Source: JAGLOK01 sp963675575
GTDB taxonomy: Bacteria > Bacillota > Clostridia > Christensenellales > UMGS416
Assembly (NCBI GenBank): GCA_963675575.1
Contig: OY776378.1
Coordinates: forward strand, 1,860,001 to 1,924,000
Length of the DNA stretch: 64,000 nt
Direction: 5' to 3'
Shown piece after piece: positions 19,697 through 27,840 of the stretch. The position numbers and the translations under genes are program-made. A model generated the notes under the pieces. It did not search any database, was not told where the DNA came from, and saw only the letters and a list, made by a program, of their open reading frames with translations. The number at the start of each line of letters is the position of its first letter. The stretch's first letter is position 1.

Positions 19697-20719
19697 TTAA
19701 CTGAATTTATCACTTTTCTTAATCAATAGTATTATGACTATGATAATTGCGACAACCAATAGTCCGCCGATAATGACTAAAGCAATCAGCAAAGGATTAC
19801 TTATAGTATTTGCGTTTGCCGCTTCGCCGCTTGGCTGAAGTGTGTTCGAGGATTCCGGTGTAGCGGATACCGCCTCAAGGGTCATAGTGGGTGTATTTGT
19901 GGGTGCTAGCGTGGGTGTAGGCGTCGGCGTCGGAGATGCGCTCGGAGTTGGTGTGGGCGTGGGCGCCGCTTCAACGATGAAGTCATGCGCTGCGTTGTAT
20001 TCCGTATAAGGGCCTTTTCCGGAAACATTATACGTTATCTTAGATCCCATCCGAAATTCGCCGATGTCTGCGGGCATAAAGGTATACTCAAAGGTGTTAA
20101 ACACCGATTCGCCTCCCGCCACAGTTCCGAAAACAATAGGAATGCCATATGCAATATTGCTACCGCCATTTACCCTATGATAATAGTCCACTGACACATT
20201 GGCCGCTGGAATTTCTAAACCATTGCGAAATTTATCTTCGATTTCAACTGTCTCTCCCACATAATAATGAGCTTTTTCCGGGGCGACAGTGCCGCTAGTA
20301 TAAAAAACATTTTCTTGGCTTTCGACTTTTATGGTCTTTGTCTGTTTTCCATCTCGGCTCAAATCCAAGTCATTTTGAATATATACATTGATTGTGATAT
20401 CTTTATCCAAATCCGCTTCGGCGAATGGAACAGACAAAGAAAAGGTGGTACTAGCATTGGATGCCAGCGAACCCACCCAAATATAATTAAAATAAGCATC
20501 CGTTAAAACATCCACACTAATCCATGTTATAGGCGGAAATACTTTGTTTTTAACGGTTAAATCAATTTTTATCGTTCCGCCCAGCGGTGCTATTTTGCTG
20601 GGAAGCTGAGTATAGCTTATTTCAAAATCACTGTCTGCGGCAAGTGCAGATATTGGACTGCAAAGGACGACAACTATCAGAAGTGTCATACAAATGCACA
20701 AACGCTTAAAAATCTTCAT
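19697..20719 (-). CDS. Membrane-anchored surface protein with Thr/Pro stalk
   Basis: 340 residues: a signal peptide (1-28, ending SALAA), two Ig-like beta domains of the CARDB/BatD sort (about 30-245, with LTVKNKVFP and VETVEIEDKF-like strands), a low-complexity TPTP/SPTP stalk (about 250-280), a C-terminal membrane helix (about 308-333) and the basic tail KKSDKFS. It is exported and anchored by the C-terminal helix, with the beta domains outside. The protein at 54137-55225 has the same plan and ends KKSDNFS, so the two are paralogues. AAGGAG precedes the ATG. A long palindrome lies about 150 bases upstream. Function unknown; adhesion, sensing or substrate binding are possible. Confidence 0.8.
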   Translation of the reverse strand: MKIFKRLCICMTLLIVVVLCSPISALAADSDFEISYTQLPSKIAPLGGTIKIDLTVKNKVFPPITWISVDVLTDAYFNYIWVGSLASNASTTFSLSVPFAEADLDKDITINVYIQNDLDLSRDGKQTKTIKVESQENVFYTSGTVAPEKAHYYVGETVEIEDKFRNGLEIPAANVSVDYYHRVNGGSNIAYGIPIVFGTVAGGESVFNTFEYTFMPADIGEFRMGSKITYNVSGKGPYTEYNAAHDFIVEAAPTPTPTPSASPTPTPTPTLAPTNTPTMTLEAVSATPESSNTLQPSGEAANANTISNPLLIALVIIGGLLVVAIIIVIILLIKKSDKFS

Positions 20720-20866
20720 GTTCTACTCCTTATCCGAGTATGTCAAACATCTCATGTTATTAGAAGATAAGAATCATTACGAGTAATAGGCTAAGTAGTT
20801 TGAAAAGGTACTAGACTTTGTAATTTCAAGTGATTAACAAACGACAAATTTGAGCAGATTAAGTAC

Positions 20867-20892
20867 AATAGTGATATAATTATATCACTATT
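20867..20892. promoter_or_regulatory. 26-bp perfect palindrome, candidate operator
   Basis: Two 13-base half-sites beginning AATAGTGATATAA read identically on both strands. The site lies about 148 bases upstream of the surface-protein start and downstream of katG. Length and perfection fit a dimeric repressor operator; a cruciform or a fragment of a repeat are alternatives. Confidence 0.5.
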
Positions 20893-20945
20893 TAATAAAG
20901 CGGACAACTTGGCGGATTTCTGATTGAAATGGAAAGTTCACAGAA

Positions 20946-20972
20946 AAAAAGACCGCGGTTGGCGGTCTTTTT
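20946..20972 (-). terminator. Intrinsic terminator after katG
   Basis: AAAAAGACCGC pairs with GCGGTCTTTTT around a short loop, and the minus strand continues in T. It lies about 55 bases beyond the katG stop. Confidence 0.9.
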
Positions 20973-21026
20973 AAAGGCTAATCTTATTCTAATTTAAAGG
21001 TCTATATTTTGATTCATTCGCTTATA

Positions 21027-23222
21027 TTAAGCAAAATCAAATCGATCCGCGTTCATCACCTTGTTCCAAGCGGCGATAAAGTCCTTAACGAACTTATCCA
21101 TAGAATCATCGCACGCATAGACTTCAGCCAGCGCGCGAAGCTGTGAATTGGAGCCAAAAACAAGGTCCGCTCTCGTGGCTGTCCATTTAAGCTCGCCGGT
21201 TACTCTGTCATAGCCGTCAAAAGCTTGCCTTTTTACGGATGCTGGGCGCCATTCTGTGCCCATATCAAGCAAATTCACAAAGAAATCATTTGTCAGCTTT
21301 TCTGGTCTTTCGGTAAATACTCCGTGCTTTGAATCCCCATAGTTTGCACCAAGCACCCGCATTCCGCCCAAAAGCACCGTCATCTCGGGAGCTGTGAGTG
21401 TCAGAAGCTGAGCGCGATCCAGCAGCAGTTCTTCAGAGCGCACCGAATATTCACCCTTAAGATAATTACGGAATCCATCCGCACACGGTTCAAGCACATC
21501 GAATGCCTCGACATCGGTTTGCTCTTGCGTTGCGTCGGTGCGCCCAGGCATAAATGGCACTACAACATCATATCCGGCGCTCTTCGCGGCTTGCTCTATG
21601 CCCGCGCAACCTCCGAGCACAATAAGGTCTGCCAGAGACACTTTTTTTCCGTCTTTTTGTTTGCCGTTAAAGTCGGCTTGTATTTTGCCCAAAACATTCA
21701 GCGATTTAGAAAGCTTTTCTGGTTGATTTACTTCCCAATCCTTTTGAGGTGCAAGGCGTATGCGTGCTCCGTTTGCGCCTCCTCGCTTATCCGAGCCTCG
21801 GAATGTAGACGCCGACGCCCATGCGGTGGAAACCAGCTGTGAAACGCTCATTCCTGTTGCGAGTATTTCCTTCTTCAGTTGCCCGATATCGCTTTCGTCA
21901 ATCATTTTATAGTCTGCTTTGGGTACGGGATCTTGCCATATAAGCTGCTCATTCGGAACTTCCGGTCCAAGATAGCGAGAGATTGGTCCCATATCGCGGT
22001 GGGTCAGTTTAAACCATGCTCGCGCGAAAGCGTCAGCGAATTCCTCCGGATTTTGCTGATATCTTCTGGCTATGGGTTCATATTTCGGGTCATAGCGAAG
22101 GGATAAGTCGGCTGTGGTCATCATCGGGCGCACTTTTTTCGTCGGGTCATGTGCGTCTTCTACCATGTCCTCTTCATCCACATCTTTTGCCAGCCACTGG
22201 AAAGCTCCGGCCGGGCTTTTAACCTTTTCCCATTCATATTTGAACATAACTTTGAAATAGCCCATATCCCAAGTTGTAGGCTTTGGTTTCCATGCTCCTT
22301 CTATTCCGCTGCCAATCGCATCCCCGCCTTTTCCTATGCCGAAGCTGCTTTTCCAACCGAGTCCCATTTCTTCCATAGGCGCGGCTTCAGGCTCCGGACC
22401 CACATGAGTTGCAGGACCCGCACCGTGGCATTTGCCGAACGTATGCCCGCCCGCCACAAGCGCAACGGTTTCTTCGTCGTTCATTGCCATTCGCGCAAAG
22501 GTTTCGCGCACATCAATTCCGGATGCAACCGGGTCGGGTACGCCGTTTGGTCCTTCAGGGTTTACATAGATGAGCCCCATCTGCACCGCGGCGAGAGGAT
22601 CTTCCAGATCGCGGCCCTCTGAATAGCGCTTGTCACCCAGCCACTCGGCCTCCGAACCCCAGTAAATATCCTCTTCCGGCTCCCAAACATCTTCCCTTCC
22701 TCCGCCAAAGCCAAAGGTTTTAAAGCCCATGGACTCAAGAGCGCAGTTGCCCGCGAGTATCATGAGATCCGCCCACGATAGCTTATCTCCATATTTTTGC
22801 TTTATCGGCCATAAGAGCCGACGAGCCTTGTCAAGGTTCACATTGTCCGGCCAGCTGTTAAGAGGCGCTAAGCGCTGACTGCCGGAGTTCGCGCCGCCGC
22901 GGCCGTCGCCCATGCGATATGTGCCCGCACTATGCCACGCCATTCTGATAAAAAACGGACCATAATGACCGTAGTCGGCCGGCCACCAATCCTGAGAATC
23001 GGTCATCAGCTTGTATAGGTCTTCTTTCACAGCTTTAAGTTCAAGCTGCTTGAATTTCTCAGCATAGTTATAGTCTTCACCCATTGGATTTATTAAGCTT
23101 GAGTTTTGGTTTAGAATTTTAAGGTTTAATTGATTGGGCCACCAATCCTTATTTGATGTTCCCCCGCCTGAAACGACAGTTCTGGTTTTGCCTGTTACAG
23201 GGCATGTGATTTTTTTGCTCAT
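21027..23222 (-). CDS. katG: Catalase-peroxidase KatG
   Basis: A 731-residue bifunctional haem catalase-peroxidase of standard two-domain length. The distal triad Arg93-Trp96-His97 is in RMAWHSAGTYR. The proximal haem ligand is His260 in VAGGHTFGKCHG. The unusual covalent Met-Tyr-Trp adduct required for catalase activity can form, since Trp96, Tyr219 (GLIYVNPEG) and Met245 are all present at the expected spacing. It removes hydrogen peroxide in the cytoplasm. GGAG precedes the ATG and a strong terminator follows, so it is monocistronic. It lies next to the leftward rubrerythrin operon. katG is uncommon in strict anaerobes, and horizontal acquisition is possible. Confidence 0.97.
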   Translation of the reverse strand: MSKKITCPVTGKTRTVVSGGGTSNKDWWPNQLNLKILNQNSSLINPMGEDYNYAEKFKQLELKAVKEDLYKLMTDSQDWWPADYGHYGPFFIRMAWHSAGTYRMGDGRGGANSGSQRLAPLNSWPDNVNLDKARRLLWPIKQKYGDKLSWADLMILAGNCALESMGFKTFGFGGGREDVWEPEEDIYWGSEAEWLGDKRYSEGRDLEDPLAAVQMGLIYVNPEGPNGVPDPVASGIDVRETFARMAMNDEETVALVAGGHTFGKCHGAGPATHVGPEPEAAPMEEMGLGWKSSFGIGKGGDAIGSGIEGAWKPKPTTWDMGYFKVMFKYEWEKVKSPAGAFQWLAKDVDEEDMVEDAHDPTKKVRPMMTTADLSLRYDPKYEPIARRYQQNPEEFADAFARAWFKLTHRDMGPISRYLGPEVPNEQLIWQDPVPKADYKMIDESDIGQLKKEILATGMSVSQLVSTAWASASTFRGSDKRGGANGARIRLAPQKDWEVNQPEKLSKSLNVLGKIQADFNGKQKDGKKVSLADLIVLGGCAGIEQAAKSAGYDVVVPFMPGRTDATQEQTDVEAFDVLEPCADGFRNYLKGEYSVRSEELLLDRAQLLTLTAPEMTVLLGGMRVLGANYGDSKHGVFTERPEKLTNDFFVNLLDMGTEWRPASVKRQAFDGYDRVTGELKWTATRADLVFGSNSQLRALAEVYACDDSMDKFVKDFIAAWNKVMNADRFDFA

Positions 23223-23578
23223 ATTATACTCTCCTTTTTGTATTTGTTTTTATCGTTGTTAAAATCATTTATACAAAGGCCGTTTGCTTCATTTTTATTG
23301 CCTAATTATCCTGATGTTATAATTTGGCCATCTTATCAATATACTACTCATCCTACTAAAATATGGTCCCGATAAAGTAACCAATTAAAAGTTGTTGTCC
23401 TAAACTGTGAATCTGTGTAAGTTGAAAGCTTTTGCGTGTTTGCTTAAATCTAATTTAATCGGTCTTTGAAATTATTGTTATTTTAATTTTATATCATTAT
23501 TTGTATATTTGCAATGCAACCATTGTAAATTCTCTTGCCTTTTAGCAAGTTCATACCCTTCAAAAAGCTGAAAAAGAA
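23223..23578. other. Intergenic region upstream of katG
   Basis: About 355 bases between katG and the terminator of the rubrerythrin operon. AT-rich; it should contain the katG promoter. I looked for a PerR-type TTATAAT inverted repeat and did not find a convincing one. Confidence 0.45.
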
Positions 23579-23602
23579 AGGCGATTACTTTTGTAATCGC
23601 CT
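23579..23602 (-). terminator. Intrinsic terminator of the rubrerythrin operon
   Basis: A perfect 10-bp stem (AGGCGATTAC with GTAATCGCCT, loop TTTT) is followed on the minus strand by CTTTCTTTTT. It lies 26 bases past the rubrerythrin stop. Confidence 0.9.
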
Positions 23603-23627
23603 CTTAACACTATCCATTTTTCCAATA

Positions 23628-24122
23628 TCAGTATTTGATAAACTTATCTCCCGAAGCTCCGCATATGCTGCATTTTTCCGGTCGGAATTTTTCAATATTT
23701 CCGCACACCGGGCAGAGATAATAAAATATTTCTTCCGTCTGATCAAGATTTTCCAGCGCTTCTTGATAGAGCCTCGCATGCACTTCTTCAGCCTTCATGG
23801 CAAAGGTAAATGACCTAATTGCGGCAGTGTTGCCTTCCGCCTCGGCTTCCTTTACAAAGTCAGGATACATCTCGGTATATTCGTGCGTTTCTCCAGCAAC
23901 CGCGTCTTTAAGGTTTGCCGTGGTCTCGCCGACTTTTCCCGCCACTTCAAAATGCTTTAGGGCATGAATCGTTTCAGCGTCAGATGCGGCCTTGAAAAGC
24001 TTTGCGGCATTTGTATATCCATCTTTTTCGGCCTTTCTCGAATACGCCGTATATTTCCTGTTCGCCTGAGACTCTCCCGCGAACGCTTCCATTAGGTTTT
24101 TGCTTGTTTTGTTTTCACTCAT
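23628..24122 (-). CDS. rbr: Rubrerythrin
   Basis: A 164-residue rubrerythrin with an N-terminal four-helix di-iron domain and a C-terminal rubredoxin-like Fe(Cys)4 knob. Di-iron carboxylates are visible in AFAGESQANRKY, DAETIHALKH, VAGETHEYTEMYPDF and KAEEVHARLY. The knob uses CPVCG and CSICG (last 30 residues). It reduces hydrogen peroxide to water with electrons from rubredoxin or a related donor, a standard anaerobe defence. GGAGG precedes the ATG. It is the last gene of a three-gene operon with rubredoxin-type and ferredoxin-type proteins that could be its electron donors. Confidence 0.93.
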   Translation of the reverse strand: MSENKTSKNLMEAFAGESQANRKYTAYSRKAEKDGYTNAAKLFKAASDAETIHALKHFEVAGKVGETTANLKDAVAGETHEYTEMYPDFVKEAEAEGNTAAIRSFTFAMKAEEVHARLYQEALENLDQTEEIFYYLCPVCGNIEKFRPEKCSICGASGDKFIKY

Positions 24123-24146
24123 ACTGTTATCCTCCGTTATATTAAT

Positions 24147-24635
24147 TTATTTTTCGAAAGCTTCCAATAAATATTCTATGGCTTCTTTCGGGAATTCCTT
24201 CGATTGTTCTGAGTCCAATAATGATTTGAGCAGTATTTTCACATTTTCGCTTTGAGGAAGCATGTAACCCGCCTCTCTGAGTAAATCTTCAGCCATAAGC
24301 CTGTTTGACATGCTTACAGCGTTTGCAAACTGCCGCGCAATCGGGTCATTGGATGTGCTTACTATCTGTTGCGCAATCTTTTCTTGTTTGACCTTGCTTT
24401 GAGCTAGTGCGCGCAGGGAGGCTATAACCTCATCTGTTTTTTTCTGTTGTGGCGGATAATTGTTAGGAATCAATGAAATCGCGTGAGATGGACAGGCGTC
24501 AACACAAGCCCTGCATCCGCTTATACACGTCAAAGCGTCAATCTGACCTGTCTCTGTATCTGTGGCTCCCGTCGGGCAAACATAAAGGCAAAGGCAATCT
24601 TTTGTGCATAATCTTATATTTCTTACCGCGTGCAT
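24147..24635 (-). CDS. 4Fe-4S ferredoxin-domain protein
   Basis: A 162-residue protein with two N-terminal Cys clusters followed by an all-helical region of about 100 residues. The first cluster (Cys10, 14, 16, 20) has the odd spacing C-x3-C-x1-C-x3-C. The second is Cys37, 41, 44, 48 followed by Pro. The helical tail (SLRALAQSKVKQEKIAQQIV onward) is not recognised. Its ATG overlaps the stop of the upstream gene by one base (TAATG), behind AGGAGG, so translation is coupled. It probably shuttles electrons between the rubredoxin fusion and rubrerythrin; this is inferred from the operon. Confidence 0.85.
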   Translation of the reverse strand: MHAVRNIRLCTKDCLCLYVCPTGATDTETGQIDALTCISGCRACVDACPSHAISLIPNNYPPQQKKTDEVIASLRALAQSKVKQEKIAQQIVSTSNDPIARQFANAVSMSNRLMAEDLLREAGYMLPQSENVKILLKSLLDSEQSKEFPKEAIEYLLEAFEK

Positions 24636-25309
24636 TATATCGCCTCCTTTTGGATTTTTCTAATTTTCATGTTAGGCACTTTGCAAACCGGGCAGAGTTC
24701 GGGCGGTTCATCGCCTATATATACAAATCCGCAAATCTCACAGACATATATGTTTGTATCTTTTAGTAAATCATCCTTTTGCTTTTCATATTTTGAAAGT
24801 GCGGACGATAAAATCTGCGTAACTTTTTCTCCCCAAACAAGCGCTCGGAGAGCTCCTCTGTCAGATTTTTCTGTTACTACGGCTTTTGCCTTAGCAAAAT
24901 CCTCATCTAAATTTTTCTGAACCAATCTTTTGATATCAGAATATTGAGCCTTTTGTGCCGGCTCGCTGATTCCTTTATAATATTGGGACAGTTGATTAAA
25001 CCGCTCGGCCTCTTCCATAAGATACTGTTTCTCGCAACCTTTGGCGAGATTTGAAAAAAGAGCGCTCATCTCGCCTAATGACATTTTTCTCAGGTCGTGA
25101 TCATCGTCTTGCGGCGAAATCTTCTTTTCCAGGATTGTTACATCATTTTCCGTCATTTCTTCGAATTCATCCTTTGATGCACCACAAACCGGACATTCCC
25201 AGTCATCAAGAAGTTCGCTCCACTTTGTTCCCGGGGCGATTCCATTGGCAGGATCTCCTAGTGCTTCATCATAGATATATCCGCAAACTACGCATATGTA
25301 TTTTTTCAT
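24635..25309 (-). CDS. Rubredoxin - helical domain - rubredoxin-like fusion
   Basis: A 224-residue protein with a canonical rubredoxin at the N-terminus (Cys6, Cys9, Cys39, Cys42; YICVVCGYIYDEALGDP), a middle helical region (about 75-180) resembling the helical tail of other rubrerythrin-like proteins, and a second short Fe(Cys)4 knob at the C-terminus (Cys190, 193, 206, 209). AGGAGG precedes the ATG. It is the first gene of the peroxide-defence operon. The middle part lacks an obvious set of di-iron Glu/His ligands, so I call it an electron carrier rather than a full rubrerythrin. Confidence 0.85.
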   Translation of the reverse strand: MKKYICVVCGYIYDEALGDPANGIAPGTKWSELLDDWECPVCGASKDEFEEMTENDVTILEKKISPQDDDHDLRKMSLGEMSALFSNLAKGCEKQYLMEEAERFNQLSQYYKGISEPAQKAQYSDIKRLVQKNLDEDFAKAKAVVTEKSDRGALRALVWGEKVTQILSSALSKYEKQKDDLLKDTNIYVCEICGFVYIGDEPPELCPVCKVPNMKIRKIQKEAI

Positions 25310-25329
25310 ATTTTAACCTCCTATATTTT

Positions 25330-25367
25330 ATTATACTCTCAAAATAAAGGATATTAAACCATGGTTT
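25330..25367 (-). promoter_or_regulatory. Candidate promoter with 12-bp palindrome
   Basis: On the minus strand a perfect -10 TATAAT (25335-25330) lies 17 bases after a weak -35 TTTAAT. An exact palindrome AAACCATGGTTT (25356-25367) overlaps the -35, a position suited to a repressor. It would drive the rubredoxin-ferredoxin-rubrerythrin operon. Confidence 0.4.
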
Positions 25368-25429
25368 TGTTCTATTTATAAATTGTTTTTAAGCTACGCA
25401 ATAATTACTAATCTCCATTCCCATCCGCA

Positions 25430-25660
25430 TCGCCCATCAAGCAAGCACAGCCCCGCCAGCATCGGTTTGTGTTAGGTTGTCTGGTTTCCACAAAGAAAAG
25501 CGAGCTATCCATTATATTGTAGCTCGCTTAATATTTGCTTTCACAGATGTTGGTTTGTGCAAAGTTCCTTGCAATCTTTATCGAGCATTCCATTCTTGTG
25601 ATAGGTGAATGTCTGCTCTTCTATCAGCGTTTGGCTTGTATCATACCATTTCTAATTCAT
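25430..25660 (-). pseudogene. Rhs/YD-repeat core fragment with hairpin repeat
   Basis: Translating the minus strand from about 25655 gives WYDTSQTLIEEQ then FTYHKNGMLD, a typical YD-repeat sequence, after which the frame breaks. The region continues into a copy of a repeated hairpin segment (25498-25529, stem AAGCGAGCTA/TAGCTCGCTT) also found near 27252 and 33446. No start, no long frame: a decayed piece of an Rhs core gene. The rest of the 25310-25771 gap contains nothing else I can name. Confidence 0.65.
25498..25529 (-). repeat. Rhs-associated hairpin repeat, copy 1
   Basis: A 10-bp perfect stem around ATTATATT-type loop sequence; on the minus strand it is followed by TTTTCTTT, so it can act as a terminator. 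Flanking bases (GCAAATATTAAGC on the minus strand) match copy 3 at 33446-33477. Confidence 0.65.
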
Positions 25661-25771
25661 TTATTCTTCACTTGGAACTTTTAATGATTTAAGCTAGTTT
25701 TAAAAAAATAAATAAAAACCAAATGATTAACTATGGTTCTATTTGTATTATACTGGCAATTAATACTTAAA

Positions 25772-26050
25772 CTAAAATAGGAATAATATACTAACTATAC
25801 CTATTGCTGTAAACATTGCAAGGCTAATTGTAAACCCAATACCTCTTGCTTCTCTTTTATATAATACTTCGTAAATAGTTTGTAAAAAAATCGCAGATAT
25901 CAGAAAAATTAATGCATTAACAATTGCTATAATATTAACTATATCTATAACGAGCTCAAAAGTATTATTAATATAGCATACTGTACCGATTGATAATATA
26001 TCTAACCAAATTAGCCATAGCACATAAGAAATATTTCTTTTATTAATCAT
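25772..26050 (-). CDS. Putative membrane immunity protein for Rhs tip 1
   Basis: A 92-residue protein with three hydrophobic helices (about 8-28, 35-58, 70-91). Its ATG overlaps the last eight bases of the toxin-tip gene upstream, the arrangement typical of polymorphic toxin/immunity pairs. A GGAG lies somewhat far upstream (13 bases). I do not recognise the family. The immunity role is inferred from position and overlap; its membrane location fits a toxin acting on the membrane. Confidence 0.55.
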   Translation of the reverse strand: MINKRNISYVLWLIWLDILSIGTVCYINNTFELVIDIVNIIAIVNALIFLISAIFLQTIYEVLYKREARGIGFTISLAMFTAIGIVSILFLF

Positions 26051-26720
26051 TGTTTGTAAACGCTCCAGTCAATCCATCAGGTGCATAGAAAACACCATTA
26101 TAAGCAATAGTATAGTCTTGCTTACGTATGTATTGTGTTCCTCCATCCTTATCCTGCATTATTATAATAGTATTTATTTCAACCACATAAGCACCTTCAC
26201 CTGCTTTAGCACATAAAGCCATTTGTTCATAAAAATCGTTTTCGTCCATCTGTCCTACTTCTGCCAATGATGCTGCAACTGATGAGCTTGCTCCTGCACC
26301 AAACCCCGAAATTAAACCCCTTGCTACTCGTGCAACTAAGCTTGTTTTGCCGCCAGGTATTGGTAAAGCTAGTGCTGCAATACCACCTATTACTCCTAAT
26401 ACTATTTGTCCAGAGGGTGTTCCTGCCCAATCTAAAAAATCCTCGACTCCCTGCTTTTGTTTAAGCATTTCTGGCAACTCATCTTTAGACATAAATCTTA
26501 TTGATTCAATTATCGTGACCGTACTAAGTGTTATGTTTGCGTTATCATCAGGTATCCAAGTTCCACCCCCCTCTGGAATAATTACAGGATTTTTCTCTTC
26601 AGGTTCAGACGCAGGCCAAATACCAAAATCGTCATAATAGAGCCACCAATAATAGTCAGGGTCAGCCATATTTTCTGCATTATGCCCAGTCGGATCAACC
26701 ATGTTTACCGGGCTGGTCAT
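26043..26720 (-). CDS. Displaced Rhs C-terminal toxin tip 1
   Basis: 225 residues starting at MTSPVNMVDPTGH, where VDPTGH is the conserved end of the Rhs shell (usually DPxGxx). The following 210 residues are a unique tip: an acidic Trp/Tyr-rich part, a Gly/Ala-rich hydrophobic stretch (about 105-165, IVLGVIGGIAALALPIP) and a soluble C-terminus. The Gly/Ala-rich stretch hints at membrane insertion; the toxin family is not recognised. The upstream Rhs core is broken. The start codon comes from a 46-nt insertion at 26712-26757 and has only a distant AAAGGCGAG. Whether it is still expressed is doubtful, but the frame is intact and is followed by an overlapping candidate immunity gene. Confidence 0.6.
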   Translation of the reverse strand: MTSPVNMVDPTGHNAENMADPDYYWWLYYDDFGIWPASEPEEKNPVIIPEGGGTWIPDDNANITLSTVTIIESIRFMSKDELPEMLKQKQGVEDFLDWAGTPSGQIVLGVIGGIAALALPIPGGKTSLVARVARGLISGFGAGASSSVAASLAEVGQMDENDFYEQMALCAKAGEGAYVVEINTIIIMQDKDGGTQYIRKQDYTIAYNGVFYAPDGLTGAFTNND

Positions 26721-26757
26721 AAAAACTTCGTTTTTACTGCTCGCCTTTGCAACCTAG
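26712..26757 (-). repeat. 46-nt insert in Rhs junction (copy A, identical to copy C)
   Basis: Compared with the uninterrupted junction near 28600, 46 bases are inserted between codons for TGNN and PVNMVDPTGH. The insert contains an in-frame TAA, a small hairpin (TAAAAAC-GAA-GTTTTTA) and the ATG used by tip 1. It is identical base for base to 34881-34926. Confidence 0.75.
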
Positions 26758-26841
26758 ATTATTACCCGTGTATGTATACAGATTCTGCGTCCACGGCTCA
26801 TACGCGCTGCCCTTGTAGCTATCTTGGCTTAGGAAGCGACC

Positions 26842-26883
26842 TTGCACTGGTCGTAAATTATTGTGAATTTATTGCTCGTGTAT
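26842..26883 (-). repeat. 42-nt insert in Rhs junction (copy B)
   Basis: A related but diverged insert between codons for YYNPNVGR and GRFLSQDSYKG. Shared features with copies A, C and D are GAGCAATAA and CGACCAG/TGACCAG. It carries an in-frame TAA. The flanks look like a short direct repeat (GGACGC / GGTCGC). Confidence 0.6.
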
Positions 26884-26909
26884 GCGTCCTACATTAGGAT
26901 TATAATACC

Positions 26910-27003
26910 AAAAAACACTTTTATTTCAAAGTGTTTTCTCGGAATTAGTTTTATTTTTCATTTCATTATCGTGCAGATAAATCGGGTCAATGCTAAGCCT
27001 ATC
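26910..27003 (-). repeat. 94-nt terminator-bearing insert in Rhs junction
   Basis: An insert between codons for YYMNA and the following (R)YYNPN. On the minus strand it begins GATAGG and ends with a hairpin (AAAACACTTT/AAAGTGTTTT, 26912-26937) and TTTTTT. A 95-nt insert with the same ends but a different stem sequence occupies the same site at 35029-35123. Confidence 0.7.
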
Positions 27004-27286
27004 GGCGTTCATATAGTAAAGCCCGCGCTGTTGGCAGTCATTATAACTTCCGTGCCGGTATACAGATACCTCGTCATCGTGGTGTCTGTCCCGTCGTTAA
27101 ATTCTTTTATTATCCTCTGCCCCTGTCCGTTGTACAGGTAATACTCGTTTTGGTTAGGGTCGGTTCCGTCGCTGTCTTCTATCAGTATGTTTTTGAGTAT
27201 TCCGTTCTTGTGATAGGTGAAATAAAAAAGAGAGCTTGGGACCAAATAAAAAAGCGAACTATTCATTATGCTTAGATAGCTCACTT
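27004..27286 (-). pseudogene. Rhs core fragment upstream of tip 1
   Basis: The minus strand encodes FTYHKNGILKNIL, then YYLYNGQGQRIIKEFND, then RYLYTGTEVIMTANSAG, all typical of YD repeats. It is cut at the 5' side by a hairpin segment (27252-27286, stem AAGCGAACTAT/ATAGCTCACTT) and stopped on the 3' side within the shell. A 91-codon frame exists, but its first 20 residues are non-Rhs sequence and there is no ribosome site. A remnant rather than a gene. Confidence 0.7.
27252..27286 (-). repeat. Rhs-associated hairpin repeat, copy 2
   Basis: An imperfect 11-bp stem with the same design and similar flanks as copies at 25498 and 33446. On the minus strand it is followed by TTTTTTATTT, so terminator activity is likely. 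Confidence 0.6.
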
Positions 27287-27405
27287 ATGATTTGCTTTTG
27301 CATTTGACTAATTATACAAAATTTGAGATAGACCAGAATGCTACGTAAAACTCATAGGATACATGTCCTATTAATAATATCGGATTTTTTGTTTGCAATT
27401 TATTA

Positions 27406-27840
27406 TCATTCTAAAAGCGTAATTCTTGTCACATATTTAGAAAGTTTGTAATATTCTGTTTCGCATAAATGTCCTACAAAAAAATCCTCTAATGAATTTG
27501 CTATTTGTGAATCTTTAGGAATACTAACTTTAGTATTCTTATAGTAAATATTATATCCAGCGTTGAATTCATTCACTTCAACCATCATTTCCTGTATCTC
27601 TGTTTTATTATTAAACGCAATATCAAAAATGAGCAATATATCTCCAATCAGTCCCATAAACAGGAAAAGACAACAATTTACTATGATTAGAACTATTCTT
27701 ATCTGCTTTTTCGAAGAGCCTTTAATTCTTTTTTTAAGAACTATTTCTAAAATAAAAATTAAAATTAGTACAGCGATTAATATTGAAAGTCGTCCGCAAA
27801 TTTCAAGAATTGTTGGGATTGGATATATTATTTCATTCAT
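27406..27840 (-). CDS. Putative membrane immunity protein for Rhs tip 2
   Basis: A 144-residue protein with two N-terminal membrane helices (about 10-35 and 47-72) and a soluble C-terminal half. Its ATG overlaps the stop of the toxin-tip gene (TAATG), and GGAGG at ideal spacing sits inside the end of that gene, so it is well translated and coupled. Family not recognised. The immunity role is inferred from position. Confidence 0.6.
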   Translation of the reverse strand: MNEIIYPIPTILEICGRLSILIAVLILIFILEIVLKKRIKGSSKKQIRIVLIIVNCCLFLFMGLIGDILLIFDIAFNNKTEIQEMMVEVNEFNAGYNIYYKNTKVSIPKDSQIANSLEDFFVGHLCETEYYKLSKYVTRITLLE

